DNA of 64,000 nucleotides, taken from positions 56,585,001-56,649,000 of the forward strand of contig JAQMRL010000006.1 in assembly GCA_035578175.1 (NCBI GenBank), read 5' to 3'. The position numbers and the translations under genes were made by a program. How positions within the stretch are numbered: position 1 is the first letter of the stretch; each line of letters opens with the position of its first letter. The DNA comes from Catonia carolina. Taxonomy: Eukaryota; Arthropoda; Insecta; Hemiptera; Achilidae. Positions 9,413 through 19,600 of the stretch are shown one piece after another. A model generated the notes under the pieces. That model was not told where the DNA came from and did no database searches. It saw only the letters and a list, made by a program, of their open reading frames with translations.

Positions 9413-11335
9413 ATGGCTTCCAGTATAAAAATATTTTTTCTTTTTGCTTCTACATCACTTGTTGGGCAAAACTTTGTTTCGGCAGACAAAGTAGTTAATT
9501 TATTTTCTGGTTTTCACATAAAAAATATTTCCAATGTTTACCTGTATGATTCTTCCGTCCCGTTAATGTACATTCTCCCCTTCGATTCCCATCCCGATTT
9601 ACCTCAAAACTCAACAATGTTTCAAAACTTAACCTGTCCTTTCCCGAACTTATCTCAACTTATAAACGTTTCCCACTCCCTAAATAATAACCCCCTAGAA
9701 CAATTTTCCTTACCAAGAAAACCCGCTGAACCACTTCAAGATTTTCACCATGATTTTGCCTCAGCGATTCACGACAGAAACAGCACATCTCCCGCCTGCC
9801 AACTGTTTAAGCGCATCACGACACTGTCGAATGCTACTTTGAACATCCTATTCACAACAGGACTACCAATATCTAATTTGGATCAGCAACGACCAAGAAG
9901 AGCTTTAGATTTCATTGGCGAATTTCTAAATTTTTGCTGCGGTACTGCCGCAGAGAATCAACTTCATCAAACATATTACAACGAGAAATATTTAACAGAT
10001 CACTACAATCAACTTACAAAAACGATACATTCGGATCACCAAGACCTAATCAAGACAACCCACAACATGGACACCGTTACAAATCGCGTTCAGTCAATTC
10101 TAAAAGAAACAGAAGAGGAACTACACTATTATGGAAAAATAATACAGGATACGGAAGACACTGAAATTCTACAAATATATAACATCTTGGCTGTACTTCA
10201 TAATATTAATTGGCAATCATTTCTAAACACATACTACTCTCACATGACGTCAGTTCAAACCTCATGTAGACAGAAGATGCTTCCTCGCGAACTGGTAACA
10301 CCCATTACGTTACAGTCCGATCTGGAAAAATTATCGACACAACTAATGAAAAACAAACAGCAATTAGTACTGCCAATACAAAACATTCATTTATATTACG
10401 AAAAGCCTATTACGACTTGTGTTTTCTCAACTACAAGAATTGTTCTCAAACTACAAGTTCCAATCGCTAAGACAGCCGCATCGCATGCCCTGGTCAAAGT
10501 GTCACCGATTCCACTAGTCTGGAATAACCAAATTTGTTCATTAGATACTCAACACCTCTACATCATCTTAAGTGAACAACGAGTACGTACCATTTCTCCA
10601 TCCACCTCATGCGATTTACAAAGTGATAAGTTATGCTACATCCCAAGATTTCAGCAACACTCCAGCCTAAACACCAAGTGCATCAAGCAAATACTTACAG
10701 ATGGCTCGTTACAAAGCCTAATGCAAAAATGTCACTTTATTTGCCACAAACGAACAACCGAAGTGTATATTACCGAAGTTCAGGTGTCACGATTTTATAT
10801 AACTAACGCACAGCAAAACACCCGATTGGTCTGTCCATCTACGACAATAGAACTTCCAGTCAACGTTACAGGCGCATTGGATATTCAGGTCCCATGTGAA
10901 TGTGAAGTGTTAGAAGATCATCACATCATCATAGATAAAATCACACCTTGTGACTCTAGAACTCCGAATTCGCCAGCGGTAGCCCATCTACTCCCCGCAC
11001 CCTGGTCCACTTTCACCCATTACAAGTTTTCATTCCCTCATTCGGACTTCTATCCTTCCACTTCCTCCTTATCAGACCTGATAAATCATAAATGGAACCT
11101 AACCTTTCCCCAAATTTCTATCTCCGATCATGTACCAGAATCAGTTTTTCAAGAAAGTACATTGCCAAACGTTTGGAAAGACATACTTCTCAACGATCAA
11201 TTCACAAAATGGATTGTTTATTCCGTTCTAGTAATCATTGTTATATTAATTGTTTATTTGAACATTAAAATAAAGATTTTAGAAGCTAAAGTTAAAAATA
11301 GACCCACCCAAATCCAATTACACAGATTGGATTGA
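9413..11335 (+). CDS. env: Env, class I fusion glycoprotein of insect errantivirus / baculovirus-F type
   Basis: Intact 640-codon ORF from ATG 9413 (an in-frame TTG lies just upstream; the ATG is preferred because a signal peptide follows it). A hydrophobic N-terminal signal peptide covers about residues 1-25. Several N-glycosylation sequons lie in the first third. A furin-type site RPRR (nucleotides 9890-9901, residues 160-163) is followed at once by a hydrophobic, Gly-containing fusion-peptide-like segment. Then come a heptad-like coiled-coil region, many cysteines, and a C-terminal membrane anchor beginning near residue 600 with a short basic tail. This matches the F-like envelope of gypsy-type insect retroviruses, which mediates membrane fusion at the cell surface. 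No break is seen. Expression is probably by splicing. The family identification is from architecture, not a search. Confidence 0.85.
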   Translation: MASSIKIFFLFASTSLVGQNFVSADKVVNLFSGFHIKNISNVYLYDSSVPLMYILPFDSHPDLPQNSTMFQNLTCPFPNLSQLINVSHSLNNNPLEQFSLPRKPAEPLQDFHHDFASAIHDRNSTSPACQLFKRITTLSNATLNILFTTGLPISNLDQQRPRRALDFIGEFLNFCCGTAAENQLHQTYYNEKYLTDHYNQLTKTIHSDHQDLIKTTHNMDTVTNRVQSILKETEEELHYYGKIIQDTEDTEILQIYNILAVLHNINWQSFLNTYYSHMTSVQTSCRQKMLPRELVTPITLQSDLEKLSTQLMKNKQQLVLPIQNIHLYYEKPITTCVFSTTRIVLKLQVPIAKTAASHALVKVSPIPLVWNNQICSLDTQHLYIILSEQRVRTISPSTSCDLQSDKLCYIPRFQQHSSLNTKCIKQILTDGSLQSLMQKCHFICHKRTTEVYITEVQVSRFYITNAQQNTRLVCPSTTIELPVNVTGALDIQVPCECEVLEDHHIIIDKITPCDSRTPNSPAVAHLLPAPWSTFTHYKFSFPHSDFYPSTSSLSDLINHKWNLTFPQISISDHVPESVFQESTLPNVWKDILLNDQFTKWIVYSVLVIIVILIVYLNIKIKILEAKVKNRPTQIQLHRLD

Positions 11336-11452
11336 AATTTATTAAACAAAAAAAATAATATGAAAACAATAACATAATTATAATTAAAATGTTTGAATAT
11401 TTACGTGATTGTTTAAAACAATTTTAAGCGGACTGTATCTATAATCATAGGG

Positions 11453-11456
<4 letters not shown>

Positions 11457-11485
<29 letters not shown>
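11457..11485 (+). repeat. A29 homopolymer run
   Basis: An uninterrupted run of 29 A's lies 120 bases after the env stop. There is no clear direct repeat around it, so it cannot be assigned to a retroposed tail. Run length may be affected by sequencing. Confidence 0.85.
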
Positions 11486-11487
<2 letters not shown>

Positions 11488-13827
11488 ATTTTAATAATAA
11501 TTATACTACTTAAATACTACTTAATTTTAATTTGTTTCTATTTTTAGATTTAAAACCTTAGGAATTTTGATTAAGATCTTTTTGCCTCAAGTTTTTTTAA
11601 AGGTAGCTAATATTTTATTTTAGTTTTGAATCTGTATTGATATTAAGTTAGCTTCATTTTTTTCATATATTAGGTTACGTATATATATATTGTTAAAAAC
11701 TCTTTGCATTCTCAGATCATAATGCACGTGCAATCTACAATCTACAGTCATCATCCACAGTGAAAGACATGTATAAATATTTACTTATTTCAGCTTATCT
11801 TCTTTAACCCTGGAAAAGGAATTTTTTTTGCTTTAGATGTCACTTGGCATAATTGTTAGTTTATGGCCTTTCTCGTTGGTCACAACTTTTTTTAGTCTCT
11901 TCACCTGGATGGATACTGCAGATTAGGATAGGTTATCAATGGTAATACTTTGCTAATATATTGGTATCACAGCACACACCCACACAATGTTGAGTCAAAG
12001 TTTTTTTTAATTTTTAAAATGCCAAGGAAGAGTGATTGTAAATAACAGATTTGTTTTCCCTTTCAATCACAAATATTACATTCGAGCCTGGTAACAATTT
12101 TTTTTCCCTCTGGCCACTGTCTTCGGGTTTTTCAATACCAGAGCTGGGGGAGTGTAAGGTTTCACCTTACTATTCCTGTTTTCGATTTTTTTTAAATAAA
12201 TTTTACGTATACGTGCTCTTTGGCTTATTAGAACATTTTTAATCTTGTATAAATAAAAGAAAGAATTGTAATTCTTATTACAATGGAATCTTAGTTAGAT
12301 TTTATTTGTCAACTCGGTAGTTCTATTCAAGTTGTTTTTCATTCCTACTAGTCTTTAGGCCTTGGTTTTCTCATACTGTTTTACACGATCCGTCCATCCT
12401 AATACCCTGGGAACTTTGTGGCCTTTTTGGCCTAAATCTTTCTCTTATGTGAAACCCTTAGTTTGCTCTTTTTACCCTGGGAAAAATTAGAAAAAAATAT
12501 GTTGTTTTGTAGTTCATTTCCAAGAACCTCTCCTCTTTCCCCTCCTGCAGGCTGTGTGTTTTTCAGCAAATACAGCCTTTTTCCTAAAACCAATCACAAC
12601 TTTCGTTACTTTTCCTCTCGGTTTTTTTGTTTCTGATTGGTCAACCCCACTACTGTTTCTGTACGTTTTTCTCCCCCGTCAATTTTGTGTCTCTAAAAAA
12701 CTGGGGAGTTCGTTTTCTGCCGTTGTGTGGTTATGTGCTATGGAAATTTTATAAGGTAAATATAATATATTTATTATTTTTTTTAATGTAAAGTACATTT
12801 ATAAATCATGAGGCGAAAAAAAAAACATTAAACCATTAAATATGTAAAATAAAATATAAATTTAAATATTAGAGTTTAAGATAATAAATACAATAAATGA
12901 AGCTAATTATGTAGGCTAGTAACCATGGTTAGTGTTAGGAATAAATATTTAGTTAGGGTTATTATATATATTTTTTTTTCGGGTTAGTTAATTTTACAGA
13001 ATCAAACCAATTTGTTTTAAATTATATATATAAAAGCAGCAAAGGTTATCTAAAATCAAAATAATAAAAAAATATTTGTACTAAGTCTTGTTTATCTTTG
13101 TTTTGTTTTGTTAAATCATTTTAAGTATATTTTTGTTTTTTTTAATTATAAAATAAATTAACTTGTATTTTAAAAACTTTCTTAAAGATAAATGGATAAC
13201 CCCATTTTATAAATTTCGTACTAGGTTTTATATTTATAAAAAAACTTAAAACTTGAATTTAAAAATATAAAAGCATATATAAATATCTTTAATTTGAATT
13301 ACTTTAAAAATAATTTAAAAAAAAAAAAAAAAGAATAAAATAAAAGAATAAAATAAAATTAATTAACCTCAATTAAAATGCCTCATAGTTTTTAATATAT
13401 TCCTAATTCCTAGTTAAGTTAGTTGTAGTTAGTTTTAACAATGCTGAGTATTCAAGTCAGCAACAGAATGTTACGGAAATGATACCATCCGTATACCACC
13501 TGTGTTTCTGCTAAGAGCTTGAAAACATTGACACATCTAACTGCAATGTTTTATTTTAATTTTTAATATACAAATTAGTACACTCCACTGTGTGCCTATA
13601 ATAGTTGGTTTCATGTGGAATCAACATATTGTGATGTGGTAGCATAACTGGTTTCGAACTGAAGGTTTGAAATTTAACAAAATTGTCTTGTATGTGATCC
13701 ATGAATGGATTTCTCCACTGGATATTGGATTCCGTGAGCTGAATACCTTTGTACCTTCACTCGCAATTCCACAGGCGAGAGTTCTTTTAAGGACTCATGT
13801 TGTTCAGCATCTGAGCTCGTCAAGAGA

Positions 13828-13968
13828 AACTTTCTAGTTAGAAAGTTATAAAACCCCTTTATCAATGTGTCTTCCGTAGTTAGCCATAGTTTTACAGGTT
13901 TCTAGTTTTTATCCAAAAAAACTCAGTGGTGGAGGCGATCGCTATACCAAGCGAAAACTATTAATAAA
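13828..13968 (+). promoter_or_regulatory. TATA box and poly(A) signal module, candidate LTR promoter/terminator
   Basis: A perfect 8 bp inverted repeat (AACTTTCT 13,828-13,835 / AGAAAGTT 13,840-13,847) abuts TATAAAA (13,847-13,853). An AATAAA follows at 13,963-13,968 and a GT/T-rich stretch at about 13,970-14,070. TATA followed about 110 bases later by AATAAA is the spacing expected across U3, R and U5 of a retroviral LTR. Without the 5' LTR for comparison it remains a candidate. Confidence 0.35.
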
Positions 13969-14337
13969 GCCGTTTTTGGCTTATAGGGGCCGATTTTCTC
14001 GAGGGTGCCCTTCAGTATTAAGGTACTGTTAGATTGCAGTACCCGGTAAGTTTCGAAGTGTTTTTTTTTCTCATTTAGGTAACTACGTCAAGGAGGATCA
14101 CTTAACATCGGTGAATGACCGAAAAGTCATTTTTAACATACACTCTATTTACGTTTTAAAACATAATCTTTATTTATAATAATTTTTAAGCAATTTTCAG
14201 TCTACCCCCGATAATATATTACAGAGACTGACGTAAAAAATTGTATTTTTATTTTATACATAATCACTTATTGTCACCTTCAATATATATATTCCTTATC
14301 TATCCCACATGCCCAACAACAACGCCCATGTCTTACA

Positions 14338-14646
14338 ATGCTCCATGCGAATTTTCCATTGTTGGAAACAGTGCTGGAAGTCATCTTCTGTCAGCTCCTT
14401 CAGGACACGTCCCGCTCAAAAATGTTTAAAATGAAGCTCGCAAATATGTTTGTACTAACAGTTTGTACTCGATTGAAAATGACCCAAATTTTTTTGGAAA
14501 CGATAAGAACATGTGATAAAACGTGGTTTTTTACTTATGATCCGGAAACGAAGCGCCAATCCATGCACTGGAAGAGCCGAACTTCACCAAGAGCCAAAAA
14601 GCTCGAATTTAACAAGTCAAAATTTTTCGGATGTTTTATAATTTGA
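14338..14646 (+). pseudogene. Mariner transposase fragment
   Basis: The second half of this open segment (from about 14,440) reads as the start of a mariner-family catalytic domain. A CDKTW motif containing the first catalytic Asp is followed by a YDPETKRQS-type block and a Trp/Ser/Pro-Lys-rich stretch typical of mariner transposases. The N-terminal helix-turn-helix half and the rest of the D,D34D domain are missing, and the upstream part is out of frame. No terminal repeats are visible. A dead fragment of about 200 bp of clear homology. Confidence 0.7.
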
Positions 14647-14866
14647 TCGCCGACCTGATCAATTTGCAAGATTTTTTCAGTTAATATAGACATAATTCAA
14701 ATTTTAACAGTGGGGCTACTTTATGTATAACTTTAATTTTATTTGTTTGCAGTTGACCATACGTATAATTTGATTTATTCCAAAAAATAAATAACTCAGG
14801 GTAGATATTAAAGTGAACGAAATAAATAAATTAATTAGTTTAATGTGATACTGTTTGACTAATTGC

Positions 14867-15250
14867 TTAGGTGTTTGTATTAAATGGAGTCAATGTTTTC
14901 GAAGAGACTAGTATGGCGACGGCCGTGCGCTGAGATGGATTTCTACACACTGTAACAGCCGTAGAACAAACCGTAAAATTTACCGTAGGGTAACATTTTT
15001 CCTGACAGTAAAATTCCTCATCGCCCGAATCATAAACGGAAATATGTAGCTCAGTAATCAGTACAGTAATCAAACTCATAGATAAAACAATTAAATAAAA
15101 AAAAATTCTGGAACACCCGGTAACCATGAATCTTAGGTACTTATTCCATTCTTTATAAAACTTATACAGGTGCTGAATTGCGCAGTTCACGATGATTCGC
15201 GTCTTATAAATGTCGTATCGTCTGTATATATTATAGAAACATATACGCAC
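14867..15250 (-). CDS. Hypothetical open segment, weakly like the N-terminus of a DEG/ENaC (pickpocket) channel
   Basis: A 127-codon open frame. A plausible splice acceptor (a T/A-rich tract ending in ATACAG) lies at about 15,222 on this strand. Downstream are a CAIQHLYKF-type stretch, one strong transmembrane segment (IFFYLIVLSMSLITVLI), then a Cys-containing extracellular part with TAVTVCRN. In DEG/ENaC subunits an N-terminal His-Gly motif, TM1 and a (F)PAVTVC motif come in this order; here the Gly after His is absent. No good donor is seen before the stop. It could be an exon, a pseudogene piece or chance. I regard the family as unproved. Confidence 0.3.
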   Translation of the reverse strand: MRICFYNIYRRYDIYKTRIIVNCAIQHLYKFYKEWNKYLRFMVTGCSRIFFYLIVLSMSLITVLITELHISVYDSGDEEFYCQEKCYPTVNFTVCSTAVTVCRNPSQRTAVAILVSSKTLTPFNTNT

Positions 15251-16735
15251 CTTATTCTGAAGACCTAAAGTGCAGCCTATGTAATGTAATTTATTTAAAA
15301 AACTATCAACGACAGGTCAGAAGTAAGGTTAAGTAATACACCTTGGCGAAAATCGCATCAAATCGCCTACATGAGAGAAAGAGCTATATAAAATGGGTAC
15401 ATGTGTATGGTGTATACGTTTAAATGTGTTAGAATATTTACACATAAGAATTGAATCAGGTGCGCTGCGCATGGTGTTTATATATTCACTCGCATAACCG
15501 TAAATTCACGGTTTTACATGAAAGACAATTTATCCTTACTTGTCGTCTTAGATTCTTAGATCTTGATTGTTTAGGCTGTTAGAATAGACCTAATGTATTT
15601 ATATATATATAGTACATACACTCACACACAAACTAGCGAAGCTTAACTCGCTAAAGCTTAGCTAGGGTGGAGACAACATTCTCGTTATTAATCTGACAGA
15701 TGTTTCCCGGCAAATATCGTAGCATTCTTATATTTATAAATTTATTTTAACCTTTTTGAATTGTATTTTGTTTAAACCGATCAAGATTAAAAAATAAATA
15801 AATAAACATCGGAATTATATTGACAAATAAATCTGTGCTGTGATTTACCGATTTCTATTTTATTACGTATCTATATGTTATTTTTTTCCAAAAAAATATT
15901 TAACACGTACTTTGGTTTATGTTGTATAATTTAATGTTAAATGCTTTCCAATTTATTTGTTGGAAAATAAATAAAATTTACGTTCGTTTCAAACGGTTCT
16001 GTATTTAAATAGTAATAAAATTTTAGTGCTGTGTTTTAAAAAGATTTATTACCTACGATTTACCGTTTATGTCAAAGAAAACACATTTTACTGTACTATT
16101 CCATATTCATCATATACTTCGTTGATTTGTAATTTTCTTAAGTTTTAAAGTATTTAAATATTTTATTAAAAAACTGTATTATAGACAATGTAATGTTTCA
16201 ACAGTCTTTACTTCTTAAATGAAAAGTAAATTAAAAAATTCTGACGATTACGATGAACGAAAACTTTCTACATAAAACACATTCAGAATTATTATATTGA
16301 ACCTCCAATTCACTGATTATAATAAAAATGATTTCAAATAAAAAATAAAGCTACTCTTATCAATGTCAATTTACCCAAAAGATTTTCACTCATTTAAAAA
16401 CTATTAAAATTTAAACTTCTTTAAAAAAACTTCAAATTTCTAGGGTATTCCGTTCTTGAGGTATTTTGTTTACACATACTCCAATTGTTAACATGTTTTG
16501 GATTCAGGGGGCCTGAAACGTGTATTTTGAGTGAAAAATCCACATGAAAACAATCTTTTTCTTCCCTATATTATATTAGTTAATCTATATTACATTATAA
16601 ATGACAAAGAATCGTAGAACCACAAGTGATATCAAAAGTAGGATTGCTCTAGCTATAAAAGCCTTTAAAATGTAAAATAGCTTACTGATTGAAAACATTA
16701 ACTTGCATATTAGGAAACATTTCTTAAACACTATA
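15251..16735. other. AT-rich stretch, no gene recognised
   Basis: No ORF above about 60 codons, no recognisable transposon protein. A short TA run and CA-rich segment lie near 15,600-15,635, and CGAAGCTTAACTCGC is followed by a related AAGCTTAGC word near 15,640-15,660. Confidence 0.6.
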
Positions 16736-16739
16736 GAGT

Positions 16740-17150
16740 GTAGCATACAGGAGTGAAACGTTGGGGATAAGGGCTGTAGAAAAAAAGAGGATAGAAGCTT
16801 TTGAAATGTGGTGTTATAGGAAAATGTTAAAGATTAGGTGGGTGGACAAAATAAGTAATTTAGAGGTTCTTAGACGAGTTGATAAAAAAAACGTAGGCCT
16901 ATATGGAAATATCTTGCCAGAAGAATGAATAAGCTAGAGGGATATATCTTAAGACATCCAGGTATTGGTCTATCAATAATGGAGGGTAATATTGAGCGAG
17001 TGAATTGGAGGGGGAGGCAAAGGTTAGAATATATAAAGAAAATTACAAAAGATGTAGGGTGTTACAGGTATGCAGATATGAAACGAGTTGCGCAAGATAC
17101 AAAAGCTTGAAGAACTACATCAAACTAGTCGAGAGACTGATGACAAAATA
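16740..17150 (+). mobile_element. C-terminal fragment of a non-LTR retrotransposon (RTE-like ORF2 end)
   Basis: From about 16,758 the sequence encodes a block with ...EAFEMWCYRKMLKIRWV..., then after a frameshift near 16,900 a second block (16,925-17,110) rich in Arg/Lys with WRGRQRLEYIKK. The same two blocks occur at the C-terminus of the 61-62.7 kb LINE (EAFEMWCYRRMLKIQWV), so this is a decayed relative on the opposite strand. The RT domain is absent. It is a 5'-truncated, frameshifted, dead copy. Confidence 0.75.
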
Positions 17151-18080
17151 AATTATATTAGCTATATTTATACACGCAAGAGAGAGAATGAACATTATCT
17201 ACATATTTTTAGGAAGAAAGTATTAAATTATAAACGGAAAATATACCAATGAGTAACCTCAAAACGAGATACAGACGTAGCTATTGTAATATTAGAGTAC
17301 ACAGAAATATTTATCATTAGGCTCTAAGATTTTATTAACGAAATGCATATTCTGTATTTCTTAATACATGACAGTGTAATTTCAAGCTAAATTTGTTCCG
17401 CTTATGAAATATGAAAATGCACCAATTTCATACGCTTATAATTTAATAAACCTTATACAATTTTATAATTTAATAATAAGATACTATTAAGAACTTATTT
17501 TAAATCTTTGTCGGTTTCACAATAAGTTCCTTGTTATCATATCTTGTTAATTTAATTATATTTAGTTACTGCATTACATTATATTTTGACAGACTTTAAG
17601 ACGGAAAAAGAAATAAACGATTAAAATAAAAAATAAAATTAACTTGTATGAATTATATTGGAAAAAATTGAATTAATAGAATCGCGCACGTGTTTCACCT
17701 ACAGTATTCTTTGTTATATTATTAAACAGCGAATAATGCAAGCGACATGCCGTCAGCGTAACGAATTAATTCCACTTGATCGCCCACGAAATATAACACA
17801 CCATCTCACACCGTTTACAAAAACATAAAAAAAATTATGGATCAAATCCAATATAATGCAATGTAAGTAATCCTTAAATGGTGTGCTAGTTTACCTATAA
17901 AAACGCACTTCAATCCATAAAAGACTTTACAGAAGTGTAAAAAGTGTGAATAATCTTTTATTTGAAGCATGGATTTATCCTGGAGTTTAAATTTTAAAAC
18001 ACTATCAAATATAATACTGTTAAATAACTATTATTATTAATCACTAAAAAAATATAAGACCAACACTGCAAAATAATTTA
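17151..18080. other. AT-rich stretch, nothing recognised
   Basis: No coding potential, no repeat that I can match elsewhere in the window. Confidence 0.6.
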
Positions 18081-18084
18081 TTTT

Positions 18085-18345
18085 TATCTTTTTAATTTCT
18101 ATAGGAGTTCAAATTAAAACTAATACTCTCCAGGACAGGTTCAAACAGTTGTACAGACTTCTTTCACGCAAATTCAAGTTACCAACTACATATAAATTAA
18201 CCATTTACAGCTCTTACCTTCGACCAATATGGAGCTATACCAGTCAGCTTTACTGCTGTGCAAAACCATCGGTTTAGCAAAAATTCAGCGTTTTCAATCA
18301 AAGCTTTTGCGAAGGATAGTTAACGCTCCCTATTACGTAACCAAT
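18085..18345 (+). mobile_element. Jockey-type LINE C-terminal fragment
   Basis: Translation gives a recognisable Jockey-clade post-RT region: KLTIYSSYLRPIWSY followed by a CCAKPS block and, after a frameshift, a segment ending near NAPYYVTNKTLHN. The same region is seen at 24,970-25,345. The piece is short and interrupted, with no RT motifs left. Confidence 0.65.
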
Positions 18346-18364
18346 AAAACGCTACATAATAGTA

Positions 18365-18710
18365 ATAGTTCTGTTTTTTTATCACGTGGTCAGCCAATAT
18401 ATGACTGAACTATTTAAGTACAGAAAGGTATAGGTGTAAAAGACACTAGTTAGAGTTATCTTCCTCTAAAAGTAATGAATTTCATTATACAGCCAGATTC
18501 TGTGGTGAATGAAGTGAAGGTGTCATTGGCAGGATGCGAAGAAGATGCTTTTAAAAAAGCCTGGCATGCTGATAAGCATAGGCTACGTTTTTTCTCGTTG
18601 AGGAAGGCAATAATAAACTACCTCACTTCTCGTTTCACTCACTAAAACCTCTAGAAGTTCAAACCAGCCTTTCGGCTGTTGACTTAAAGAACAAGAGCTA
18701 TGACTTAAAT
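18365..18710 (+). repeat. Interspersed repeat family A, copy 1
   Basis: Matches 27,536-27,930 (minus), 49,640-50,030 and 52,942-53,335 along most of its length. Shared landmarks are AATAGTTCTGTTTCTTATCA-like start, GAGTTATCTCCTCTGAAAGT, a CAGCCAGACCCTGTGGTG block, ACCACCTCACTCCTCG and an end with the CAGCCTTTCGGCTG hairpin followed by an A/C-rich tail. It has no coding capacity. It lacks the first ~70 bases of the fuller copies. Confidence 0.8.
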
Positions 18711-18789
18711 TATGGAAAATAAAAATAAATGGATGAAAACAAATGACGTTTACTCTTAAACGACGACAAAACTGCCCAACTATTTAAAT

Positions 18790-18960
18790 TAGTAATATTT
18801 TCCTGCCACTCACTATCTACGCTTACACAGAAAACTTACATGGAAAAACACGTTACTAACACACACCATAAACTTACAATACGTTTTTATCAATTGAAAC
18901 ACTTACTTGATAGACGTTCTGAACTAAAAATTTCACATAAATAACAATTTAAAAGACCAA
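18790..18960 (+). mobile_element. Jockey-type LINE fragment (family J2)
   Basis: Matches the start of the J2 copy at 42,470 (words such as ACACACACCATAAACTTACA, CAACTGAAACGCTTACT and GACGTTCTAAATT with differences) and the complementary copy near 46,150. About 170 bp only, interrupted by stops. It is cut off by the SINE that begins at about 18,962. Confidence 0.6.
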
Positions 18961-18961
18961 C

Positions 18962-19140
18962 TCCTTAGTGTAGAGACTAGCGCGCTAGCCTACAAAGCGA
19001 TAGGTCCCAAATTCGGCTCCTGGCTTGGGTCTGAAAATTTTAACACTTTAAAACCCACAGTAGTCGCTAATTACCAAGCTCTCGATGTGACTTTAAATAC
19101 ACAAGAAGTGTTCTGTGTGAAGTTGTTACCGAACGTTTAA
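18962..19140 (+). mobile_element. tRNA-derived SINE, family S copy 1
   Basis: Contains a degraded Pol III A box region (CCTTAGTGTAGAGACTAGCG) and B-box-like AAATTCGGCTCC, then the family body: GGGTCTGAAAATTTTAACAC, ...AAAACCCAC, GTCGCTAATTACCAAGCTC. The same order is found near 46.6, 49.1, 54.0 and 58.6 kb. Degraded; promoter boxes imperfect. Confidence 0.65.
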
Positions 19141-19149
19141 ATCATAGAA

Positions 19150-19440
19150 AGTTGACTTCATGCTGGGTAGCCCAACGACAAAATTAATATCTCATCGGAT
19201 CCTTTGGCTGCAAACAACTTGATCACCCTTTATACAATCCTGATCCAGTGCCCAGTAACTTCCACCTGGTTCTGCGTTTGAAGATGCCTCTGGGTGATCA
19301 ATGTCACGAGAACGATGAAGAGGTCAAATCGACTGTGTTGCAGTGTTTGTCAAATGAGGGGTGAGACAACTATGAGGACAGGATCAAAAGCTGGTTACGC
19401 AATATGATAAATGCCTTAATATTAGAGAAAATTATATTGT
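19150..19440 (+). pseudogene. Mariner transposase C-terminal remnant
   Basis: Pieces in changing frames match the end of mariner transposase: PLYNPDPVPSNFHL (site of the third catalytic Asp of D,D34D), ENDEEVKSTVLQCLS, and QKLVTQYDKCLN near the C-terminus. Several stops and frameshifts. No terminal repeat found. It ends where the next LINE piece begins. Confidence 0.65.
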
Positions 19441-19600
19441 AATACCTCTAAAAGTGATGGAATAAGTTCCAGTTGGAAGAAGGGAGGTGGGAAGACCTCG
19501 AAAAAGAAGGCAGTAGTCAAAATGTACGGTGTTTGTGTAGACGTGCAGGATGGTTTGCGAGTTCGGAACAGGTATATGCCTAATCCTTGATAGTAAGAAG
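19441..19600 (+). mobile_element. Non-LTR element C-terminal tail fragment (family R3)
   Basis: Encodes VPVGRREVGRPRKRR, the basic GRPRKRW-type end of many LINE ORFs, then CCTAATCCTTGATAGTAAGAAGAAG. This is like the end of the copies at 23,440-23,830 and 53,345-53,640 (CCTTGAAAAGCAAAAGAAGAAG). Only the last ~150 bp remain. Confidence 0.55.

Larger units (their letters stand above)
11336..14100 (+). other. 3' non-coding part of the provirus, probably including the 3' LTR
   Basis: About 2.7 kb after env without a credible gene. It contains an A29 run (11,457-11,485), two CCAAT-type boxes (near 12,590 and 12,637), a purine-rich A tract (about 13,317-13,362) that could be a polypurine tract, and a TATA/AATAAA module at 13,847-13,968. 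The 3' LTR must lie somewhere here if the element is complete, but the 5' LTR is outside the window, so its ends cannot be proved. AGTTA at about 13,412 and TAACT at 14,080-14,084 would form gypsy-like inverted ends of a ~670 bp LTR; this is only a suggestion. Confidence 0.45.

Noticed and set aside
13921..13945. TGGTGGAGGCGATCG as a retroviral primer binding site
   Set aside because: A primer binding site should lie 5' of gag, after the 5' LTR; here it is downstream of env and the match to a tRNA end is not established.
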